IMG/VR virus record: IMGVR_UViG_3300032116_001416
Coordinates: 1 to 22,400 of that record
DNA: 22,400 bases
Source of the DNA: a virus
Strand: one strand, 5' to 3'
Position numbers and translations under genes: made by a program. Below are positions 17,360 to 22,400 of this stretch, piece by piece. The notes beneath the pieces were generated by a model, which made no database searches, was not told the DNA's origin, and saw only the letters and a list, made by a program, of their open reading frames with translations. Position 1 is the stretch's first letter. Each line of letters starts with the position of its first letter.

Positions 17360-17530
17360 TTAGAGTTTTGTAACTACGACTAACTCGCCTACGGAGTAAG
17401 CGTTGTCGCTATCCTCTGGTTCGAGCGTATCTTTTACATACGACTCTGCCAGTTCACGAGTGGCGAAAAGTGCAGTTCCATCGTTGTAGTTGCCGTCTCC
17501 ATCAACCCAGTTAATGTTGTAAACCTTCAC
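17360..17530 (-). CDS. small hypothetical protein, 56 aa
   Basis: GTG at 17530 with AAAGGAG 9 bases upstream. KVYNINWVDGDGNYNDGTAL, then a helix (ATRELAESYVKDTLEP) and a beta end YSVGELVVVTKL: a compact beta-alpha-beta fold like the proteins at 2609 and 5742. No family. Second gene after the 60-residue protein. Confidence 0.7.
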   Translation of the reverse strand: MKVYNINWVDGDGNYNDGTALFATRELAESYVKDTLEPEDSDNAYSVGELVVVTKL

Positions 17531-17559
17531 GGTTTTATTCTCCTTTGTTTGTTGGTTTC

Positions 17560-17742
17560 TTACTTCTTTTCGATAACGATACTTACGTCACCAGTTTCGT
17601 ACTCGGCATCTGACCAACCCTGGTCTTCAGTTAGTACCTGTGGCTCACCGACCTGCGCCCAGAGTTGCGTTTCGAGATCGTTAATCTCTTGCTCTGTAAG
17701 TTCACGGTCTGCGCCGAACTTGATTGTGATTGTGTAATCCAT
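17560..17742 (-). CDS. small hypothetical protein, 60 aa
   Basis: ATG at 17742, with GGGAAGG 9 bases upstream; the GTG at 17751 would be too close to it. DYTITIKFGADRELTEQEIN, DLETQLWAQVG, then an acidic end with VSIVIEKK. Beta-alpha-beta. No family. First gene of a two-gene operon. Confidence 0.7.
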   Translation of the reverse strand: MDYTITIKFGADRELTEQEINDLETQLWAQVGEPQVLTEDQGWSDAEYETGDVSIVIEKK

Positions 17743-17777
17743 TTGAATCACCTTCCCTTCTCTCCCTTATAGAATTC

Positions 17778-17806
17778 ATTATAGAGTATGGGTCTGACAA
17801 TTTCAA
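17778..17806 (-). promoter_or_regulatory. TGTCAG-box promoter, strongest -10
   Basis: TTGAAA 17801-17806, TGTCAG 17794-17799, 10 bases, consensus TATAAT 17778-17783. Confidence 0.8.
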
Positions 17807-17816
17807 GTTGAAATGA

Positions 17817-17852
17817 GAGAACGCCCACACCATTTTTGATGTGAGCGTTCTC
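17817..17852 (-). terminator. terminator-like hairpin after the vWA gene
   Basis: GAGAACGC / GCGTTCTC outer stem, CACA / TGTG inner stem, A-rich loop; weak T tract. Another 8-base inverted repeat CTTGTCGG / CCGACAAG spans 17860-17910. Confidence 0.65.
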
Positions 17853-17928
17853 CGTTAAATACTTGTCGGAAGGCTGACACACGCTGGAAGGACGATACCC
17901 CCCGACAAGGGCTTATTCAGTTATCGTA

Positions 17929-19689
17929 CTAGGCATTTCGCTTACCGATTTTGGTTAAGAGATTTGCTGCCATAGAACCGATTTCACTTGCCGTTTTAGC
18001 AGGATCCATAGTTCCAGGAACGATACCAGCAGATGCGCTACGAAGTAAGACTTGTGCTGATCTGCCGTTATCGAACGGTAACCATAATACCGCTACGCCA
18101 GCCATTTCACATTGCGCCACCCACTTACGGGCTGCTTGAGATTCATCTGCCGTATACTCGCCGTCTGACACTACGACCAGTAGCCGTGCGCCAGAACCGT
18201 CAAGCAGATTTAGCGAACCGTTCAAAGCTTTGAACGCCTTGTCAAACTTTTCAGTACCGTCCGGAGCGGAGTAAACCGCTACCTCGTCTAGGTGCTGACC
18301 TGTTTTAAGAGTGGAGAATACATCCGAGCCGTAGTAAACCATCGCGCACTTACCTTGCACTCGCCTAACCGCTTCCGACATAACCCACGCTGTTGTCGCC
18401 ATTGGTCGCATCGCGCTGTTCATAGAGCCAGAGATGTCCACCATAACGCCGACCGTAAGAGTTGGATCTTCGGTGTGAGTCCGCTTGTTTTTACGGAACG
18501 CTTCAACTTGCTTGTGAATACCTTTGTCGCGAAGTGCCGCCTGTTGTACCAAAGCTTTTGGACGAAGCCGACCAGGTGGAAGTATGCTCGCCACTTCGGT
18601 AATGTCGCGCTCGCGGTACTTTGCTTTCTCAAGTAGCCGTGCAATCAAAACGGCAGCGGAGCGTTCCTCGCCAGTTGGCTTACGACGTTCAATTAACTCG
18701 CTACGAGTACCTGCGCTACCTGGACCTGTGCCACGCCCGAAAACTTCGTTTGCAATCTTTTCGTGTTCGCGAACCTCTTTAGATTTTTCTGCTCGGTTGT
18801 TGACCTCTGCTTTCCAATCCTCTGACTCTCTTTGATCCTCGAGGTCGGAATAGTTTTTTACTCCTACGCCATCATTGGCCTCGGAAAGTTTCTGCACGAT
18901 CTTGCGCATCATTTCCATTTGCTTTTCATTTGGAATCTCGCCACGCTCTTCCGCAAGTTCGCGAACAATTTTTGCCCACTCGCGAGCTAGATAATAAACT
19001 TGTTCTAAGTCAGAGTGAATCGTGTGTCTCTGAAACTTACGCAAGATTGTTGAAAGTTTTTCTACAACATCAATTCCTAAACCGGACTCAACTAAATCTA
19101 AAACTTCCTCGACTTCATCCATCTCTAGAATGTCAGCGATAATCCGACCATGAACCAGTCCAACGAGCTGGGCTAGTTGCTGTACGGAATCACCCTCAAA
19201 GTTTTCTATGTCAGCGAGAGCAATCTCTAATGCGCTAGAGCGTAAGAACACTCGATAGCGAGGTTCGGCAAGTACGCCCTGTGCTTCAATGCGCGACTCT
19301 TCAAGAAGTACTAACGCTGTGTATTCATCTTCTTTCAACGCTGCTTGAGCATCTGCAAGACTCCATTGTGAAAATCGTGCGTGAAAAGCTTCGTGTGCGA
19401 TCGCACCTATTGCTTTTGGAAACTCGTATTCAGTTTCGCGTAGGCAAAGATCGCCAACCATCTCTGGAGTCACGCCAACGCCGAAAGCAATGTCTGTGTT
19501 AACTTCGACTTCTGCAATCGCTGGCTTGTAACAAGCAGGTGAGCCAGAGCCAGCGTTGGGACCGGCCAAGCCAACTAAATCATTTCTACGAGCAATTAGA
19601 TTTACTAACGTTCCAACGTCAGCTCCAACGCGTAACCACGCTGGGTGGCTTGCGCCACTCTCTTTATCTTCTGGATTAAAGTGTGTCAT
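17929..19689 (-). CDS. vWA-domain protein with HExxH metallopeptidase-like N-terminus
   Basis: 586 residues from the ATG at 19689 (AAAGGA 6 bases upstream; an ATG at 19710 lacks one). N-terminal part: HEAFH at 99-103 followed by LLEESRIEA (128-136), the arrangement of the putative metallopeptidase domain of the DUF2201 type. A long charged, helical middle (about 230-330) follows. The C-terminal vWA domain has MIDAS residues Asp418, Ser420, Ser422 (DISGSM) and Asp509 (SDGEY). Such vWA proteins work with MoxR/CbbQ-type AAA+ ATPases in remodelling or metal insertion into target proteins. The MoxR gene is directly upstream. Whether the HExxH site cleaves peptide bonds is unknown. Confidence 0.85.
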   Translation of the reverse strand: MTHFNPEDKESGASHPAWLRVGADVGTLVNLIARRNDLVGLAGPNAGSGSPACYKPAIAEVEVNTDIAFGVGVTPEMVGDLCLRETEYEFPKAIGAIAHEAFHARFSQWSLADAQAALKEDEYTALVLLEESRIEAQGVLAEPRYRVFLRSSALEIALADIENFEGDSVQQLAQLVGLVHGRIIADILEMDEVEEVLDLVESGLGIDVVEKLSTILRKFQRHTIHSDLEQVYYLAREWAKIVRELAEERGEIPNEKQMEMMRKIVQKLSEANDGVGVKNYSDLEDQRESEDWKAEVNNRAEKSKEVREHEKIANEVFGRGTGPGSAGTRSELIERRKPTGEERSAAVLIARLLEKAKYRERDITEVASILPPGRLRPKALVQQAALRDKGIHKQVEAFRKNKRTHTEDPTLTVGVMVDISGSMNSAMRPMATTAWVMSEAVRRVQGKCAMVYYGSDVFSTLKTGQHLDEVAVYSAPDGTEKFDKAFKALNGSLNLLDGSGARLLVVVSDGEYTADESQAARKWVAQCEMAGVAVLWLPFDNGRSAQVLLRSASAGIVPGTMDPAKTASEIGSMAANLLTKIGKRNA

Positions 19690-19716
19690 TTTTGTCCTTT
19701 GTTGTGTCATTTGGTC

Positions 19717-19745
19717 TTACATTGTAATAGTATCATACTTGTCAA
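19717..19745 (-). promoter_or_regulatory. promoter, plain class, uncertain -10
   Basis: TTGACA 19740-19745; at 17 bases the -10 is ATGTAA, while TACAAT (19721-19726) is only 13 bases away. Drives the vWA gene. Confidence 0.45.
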
Positions 19746-19754
19746 ATCGGGGAA

Positions 19755-19789
19755 GGTGGGGAGCCTAAACACCCAGATAGGCTCCCACC
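19755..19789 (-). terminator. hairpin between the ATPase and vWA genes
   Basis: GGTGGGAGCCTA / TAGGCTCCCCACC (one bulge), 10-base loop, no T-run. Could be a weak terminator or a stability element separating the two genes. Confidence 0.55.
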
Positions 19790-19800
19790 CCGAGCAAGAA

Positions 19801-20835
19801 TTAGATTCTTGCTGGCTTGCACTCCGCGCCAAACACTCGGGAGAGAACATCCGAAACTACTGGACGATCCATTTCCGGCGAGGCAGCGAGAAGATTTGCT
19901 ATCGCGAACGAGTTACCAAAGACAGTTGCAATGTCTCGGAACGCTAGGAGTTCGCGCATCTGTGGGGCCCAAGAGACTTCACCTGATGCTTGTTTCTTAT
20001 CCAAGTTTTGAGCGACAGTAACCATTGTGGTTGGCACACCTAAAGTGCGAGCCAATCCCCAGTCAGTTGCCATCTCTGCTTGAATTGCGAAGCGAGATAG
20101 AAGTGCTTCTGATAGTCGAACACCTGGTGCGTTTGGGTTAGTAGCAGAAGCAACATAGAAGCCTTCCTTGATTGCTACTGCGCCACGTTCTGGGTTAGCA
20201 GTCACAATAATTTCCTTGCGACCATCCATTGCGCCATACACGATTGAAAGAACCTTAGGATCAATCAAACCAATTTCGTCAATGAATAAGACTGCACCTT
20301 CTTCTGCAGCTCTGATAAGTGGACCATCAATCCACTCAAAGCCACCAGCAGGAGTTTGGATGTAGCCACCAATGAAGTCAGAAACTTCGGTGTCACCAGT
20401 TCCCATAACTGTGTATACATCTGTGAACGCTGCTTCAATCAACGCAGTCTTACCAGTTCCCGGTGCGCCATAGAGCAACGCGAACATTGGTGAGCCAGGA
20501 GTTCCTGATTGAACAAGTGCTGTTGCTTCACGCGCCTTGCGAAGAGTGGCAACATCTTGATGCTCACCCCAAGCTCGAGCGTGGTATTTGTCGCCATTAG
20601 GTCGAGTGAAGATAGTATCTTCCTCGGCGAAAACAGGTCCAGTAGGAATTACAACTGGAGCCTTAGCAACCTTTGCCCCACGAGGTGCGCGTTCTGTGTA
20701 GCGACCCTGTGGAAGCACCTGCGAGTTAACTCGCATAGCAGCAGTTTCATCTGTGGCTTGACGAATGAAATCGTTAAGCGAAGTTAGAATCTGTGGATCT
20801 AAATCCTGATACTTTTCTAAAAGATGTTTATTCAT
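19801..20835 (-). CDS. MoxR-type AAA+ ATPase
   Basis: 344 residues, typical MoxR length. Walker A GAPGTGKT (123-130), Walker B VLFIDE (182-187), sensor-1 region ATNPN (231-235) and arginine finger LLSRF (245-249). The first 90 residues are a variable, partly disordered leader. MoxR ATPases form rings that use ATP to remodel proteins, usually with a vWA partner, here the gene at 17929. The ATG at 20835 has AAGGG 6 bases upstream and lies 9 bases after the 161-residue gene, so the two share a transcript from 21379. In a phage the target could be host complexes or virion assembly; no direct clue. Confidence 0.9.
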   Translation of the reverse strand: MNKHLLEKYQDLDPQILTSLNDFIRQATDETAAMRVNSQVLPQGRYTERAPRGAKVAKAPVVIPTGPVFAEEDTIFTRPNGDKYHARAWGEHQDVATLRKAREATALVQSGTPGSPMFALLYGAPGTGKTALIEAAFTDVYTVMGTGDTEVSDFIGGYIQTPAGGFEWIDGPLIRAAEEGAVLFIDEIGLIDPKVLSIVYGAMDGRKEIIVTANPERGAVAIKEGFYVASATNPNAPGVRLSEALLSRFAIQAEMATDWGLARTLGVPTTMVTVAQNLDKKQASGEVSWAPQMRELLAFRDIATVFGNSFAIANLLAASPEMDRPVVSDVLSRVFGAECKPARI

Positions 20836-20844
20836 TTTTATCCC

Positions 20845-21330
20845 TTACTTTACTTCTTCAAACATCTCGGCAAAGCCAAGTGCTTTGCGAGTCTGTCCAA
20901 TTCGATAGACAACTTTGATTGGTGTCTTGTGGATACCAACGTCTGACAAATCTTTCTTTGATACTTCTACAAAGAATGGTTTGCCTACTAGTGTGTACTG
21001 ACTCATTAGTCTGTGCAGCGTTGCTTCAATAGGATCAAAGCGTTTAGTATTGTGGCTGTCTTTTACTGATTCAATGTCAGCGTATTCCGGCAAATCTACA
21101 ATAAGCTCTTGTCTTAAACTAGCAATGCGCCATTGTTTTTTAGGCGAGTCACTTGTGACTCTGCGCTTGAATACTTTTGCATAAACGAAATTACCTTCTT
21201 CATTAACACCATCTGGTGTAATAAAAAACTGGTAAAACGCATCATCTCTTACCTTGCTTTTCATCTCTACGTATAGAGCTGATCCCTGCACTTTCTTGTC
21301 AGGGTCTGTGATGAATCCATTTGGATACAT
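20845..21330 (-). CDS. hypothetical protein linked to the MoxR/vWA pair, 161 aa
   Basis: ATG at 21330 with AGGAG about 11 bases upstream. Beta-rich first half (KVQGSALYVEMKSKVRDDAF, YQFFITPDGVNEEGNFVYAK), then a mixed second half with HRLMSQYTLVGKPFFVEVSK and KVVYRIGQTRKALGFAEMFE. Basic. I recognise no family. Because it is co-transcribed with the MoxR ATPase it may be its substrate or adaptor; a DNA-binding role is also possible. Confidence 0.75.
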   Translation of the reverse strand: MYPNGFITDPDKKVQGSALYVEMKSKVRDDAFYQFFITPDGVNEEGNFVYAKVFKRRVTSDSPKKQWRIASLRQELIVDLPEYADIESVKDSHNTKRFDPIEATLHRLMSQYTLVGKPFFVEVSKKDLSDVGIHKTPIKVVYRIGQTRKALGFAEMFEEVK

Positions 21331-21378
21331 AGTTGGGTGTTTCTCCTTTTCGTTGTGTCATTTTGTCTTGCATTCTTG

Positions 21379-21407
21379 AAGGTACACTACTTTTAAAGTG
21401 TTGTCAA
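21379..21407 (-). promoter_or_regulatory. promoter, plain class
   Basis: TTGACA 21402-21407, 17 bases, TACCTT 21379-21384. Confidence 0.75.
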
Positions 21408-21408
21408 A

Positions 21409-21438
21409 TTGGGGCAAGGAGGGAAGTCCCTGCCCCAA
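21409..21438 (-). terminator. hairpin between transcripts
   Basis: TTGGGGCA / TGCCCCAA 8-pair stem with a further GGGA / TCCC inside; its arm abuts the next -35. No T-run. Confidence 0.55.
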
Positions 21439-21452
21439 CCTGACGTGCGTCC

Positions 21453-21794
21453 CTACTTAGCCTGAAGTTGCGTGTATGCAGTTTCAGTTGCACACGCTTC
21501 TGCTGCTTCAGGGAAAGCCTTCTTCAGCATTTCGCTGTCAATTCCGGAGCGAGTGCGATTAAGAATCTCAACGCGCTTCACGCCATCGACAGTTCCAATG
21601 GTGGCATCGCCCATTAGTGCGCGAATAGCAGAGTCAATTTCTGACTGCTTTTCTTTCAAAGCCTTGATAGCAGCTTTGGAATCAGCGAGTGCAACAATAA
21701 GTTCCACTACGTTGGTGTCGTCCAGAACCTTTGTTGGTTCCTCGATGACAACCTCTACGATTGTCTTTGTGATCTTTGTGGCGGCTAGGCTCAC
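21453..21794 (-). CDS. helical hypothetical protein, 113 aa
   Basis: GTG at 21794 with AAGGGAG 7 bases upstream. N-terminal beta (ITKTIVEVVIEEPTK), central coiled helix (LADSKAAIKALKEKQSEIDS), a Gly turn (GDATIGTVDGVKRVEIL), then RTRSGIDSEMLKKAFPEAAE and YTQLQAK. The last part resembles the C-terminal tail seen in some YqaJ-type recombination nucleases (a D-x-x-x-L-K...P-E pattern), but no nuclease domain is present; this is a weak resemblance. Driven by two box promoters. Confidence 0.75.
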   Translation of the reverse strand: MSLAATKITKTIVEVVIEEPTKVLDDTNVVELIVALADSKAAIKALKEKQSEIDSAIRALMGDATIGTVDGVKRVEILNRTRSGIDSEMLKKAFPEAAEACATETAYTQLQAK

Positions 21795-21817
21795 TGCAGA
21801 TCTCCCTTCTGGGTGTT

Positions 21818-21838
21818 TTAGTTAGACTTTCTAACTAA
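21818..21838 (-). promoter_or_regulatory. leader hairpin
   Basis: TTAGTTAG / CTAACTAA perfect 8-pair stem, loop AAAGT, between the promoters and the GTG at 21794. Confidence 0.6.
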
Positions 21839-21843
21839 TAATG

Positions 21844-21873
21844 ACTCTACAATAAAGGACTGACATTTTTGTC
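21844..21873 (-). promoter_or_regulatory. TGTCAG-box promoter, proximal of two
   Basis: TGTCAG 21860-21865, 10 bases, TAGAGT 21844-21849; the -35 is poor (GACAAA at 21868-21873). Confidence 0.5.
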
Positions 21874-21902
21874 TTTCCCTTTTTGTTTTTGTCTATAATG
21901 AG

Positions 21903-21931
21903 AGAATAAGGCACTAATCTGACATTGTCAA
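21903..21931 (-). promoter_or_regulatory. TGTCAG-box promoter, distal of two
   Basis: TTGACA 21926-21931, TGTCAG 21919-21924, 10 bases, TATTCT 21903-21908. Confidence 0.75.
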
Positions 21932-21983
21932 GTTGAAATGGGTATTTTTAGATAACATTTTGATAACGGAAGATTAAAAGATA

Positions 21984-22028
21984 AAAAGCCCATTCCAACG
22001 TCCCGCGCTGGTTTAATGGGCTTCTTTT
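21984..22028. terminator. intrinsic terminator, T-rich on both sides
   Basis: AAGCCCATT / AATGGGCTT with inner CCA / TGG pairing; TTTTTATCTTTT follows on the minus strand. Ends the operon of 22036. Confidence 0.8.
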
Positions 22029-22035
22029 TGTTTAG

Positions 22036-22218
22036 TTAGATTTTAGCGGCTGGCTTCTCGTCAAAGCTATCAAGCCAGGCAATACTGTCAATTAGATAAC
22101 GAACCATAGCTTCATCAGAATCCGGGGTTGGATCTTTTAAAGTTGCTAGGGTTTGTAGATCTCCGATATATTGTGTTTCTTTTTTTACCGTACGTTTGGT
22201 TCTAAGGTTGTTTAACAT
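22036..22218 (-). CDS. small hypothetical protein, 60 aa
   Basis: ATG at 22218, 2 bases after the HTH gene stop; only a weak GGTG site, so coupling is likely. Basic start MLNNLRTKRTVKKETQYIGD, then helical acidic EAMVRYLIDSIAWLDSFDEK. No family. A GGTAAAAA sequence encodes T-V-K-K. Possibly works with the HTH regulator. Confidence 0.6.
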   Translation of the reverse strand: MLNNLRTKRTVKKETQYIGDLQTLATLKDPTPDSDEAMVRYLIDSIAWLDSFDEKPAAKI

Positions 22219-22220
22219 TT

Positions 22221-22400
22221 TTACACCACTTCTAGTGCGCGAAGCACTTCGTCAGTTTTTACCTTGAATACTTCACACATCACCGGAAGCATCGCAACGC
22301 TTGGTCGGTTCTCGAGTGAGAAGTATCGGTAGAGATTACCTCGGTTGATTCCGAGCTCTACTGCCACTTCCTCTAGGGAGGTGTAGTCGAGCTTCTCCAT
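22221..22400 (-). CDS. XRE/Cro-CI type HTH protein, probably cut by the window edge
   Basis: Open frame to the right edge, where an ATG happens to be the last codon. TSLEEVAVELGINRGNLYRY is helix 2-turn-helix 3 of an XRE domain, followed by FSLENRPSVAMLPVMCEVFK and a last helix TDEVLRALEVV. Helix 1 seems to be missing, so the true start is probably outside. XRE proteins are typical phage repressors; here it may control the minus-strand genes. The end carries an AAGGTAAAAA copy. Confidence 0.7.
   Translation of the reverse strand: MEKLDYTSLEEVAVELGINRGNLYRYFSLENRPSVAMLPVMCEVFKVKTDEVLRALEVV

Noticed and set aside
1-22400. CRISPR arrays, tRNA genes, insertion sequences, integrase
   Set aside because: No regularly spaced repeats, cloverleaf sequences, transposase or integrase motifs were seen on reading both strands.

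Overview
The window reads as part of the genome of a tailed bacteriophage (or prophage). A portal-protein N-terminus runs off the left edge. Genes are small, tightly packed and often overlap, with many micro-proteins, and there are no housekeeping genes. Base composition looks moderate (mid-40s % GC by eye). Promoters resemble bacterial vegetative promoters (TTGACA, 17-18 bases, TAnnnT). An HslV/proteasome-like subunit and a MoxR/vWA pair are compatible with an actinobacterial host. That is inference; nothing here fixes the host.

Layout. (1) 1-2235, minus strand: a late/structural end with the portal, a DUF1360 membrane protein, two unknown proteins, a tandem-HTH protein and a zinc micro-protein. 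(2) 2236-2608: the largest gene-poor stretch, between the leftward block and rightward genes. (3) 2609-3543, plus strand: three small genes, each with its own promoter, including a zinc ribbon and a mini WGR protein. (4) 3603-5553, minus: small membrane proteins, an Ala/Glu-rich protein, a zinc protein and a dual-specificity phosphatase. (5) 5962-8038, minus: one gene with the catalytic half of a C5-cytosine DNA methyltransferase, followed by three overlapping genes that each encode a C-terminal half. (6) 8172-10866: small regulated genes on both strands, the HslV-like peptidase and a second tandem-HTH protein. (7) 11104-17742, minus: a dense array of about 22 small genes, mostly unknown, including DUF2958. 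(8) 17929-22400, minus: a vWA/metallopeptidase-like protein, a MoxR-type AAA+ ATPase, two associated unknown genes, and an XRE-type HTH gene cut by the right edge.

Control signals are unusually readable. Fourteen promoters carry a box TGTCAG (12 exact, 2 variants) exactly 10 bases before the -10 hexamer on both strands, while about a dozen others lack it. This suggests two promoter classes, and possibly a phage factor working like a middle-promoter activator or a repressor. Many leaders contain a short hairpin whose loop is purine-rich and Shine-Dalgarno-like. A third signal, GAGGTAAAAA, occurs 11 times exactly (10 in one orientation), usually in AGCT-rich patches and repeatedly between a terminator and the next promoter.

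The best candidates for something undescribed are the one-catalytic/three-specificity methyltransferase cluster, the TGTCAG-N10-TAnnnT promoter family and the dispersed GAGGTAAAAA element. The two paralogous tandem-HTH proteins are natural candidates to read one of these signals, but nothing in the sequence proves it.
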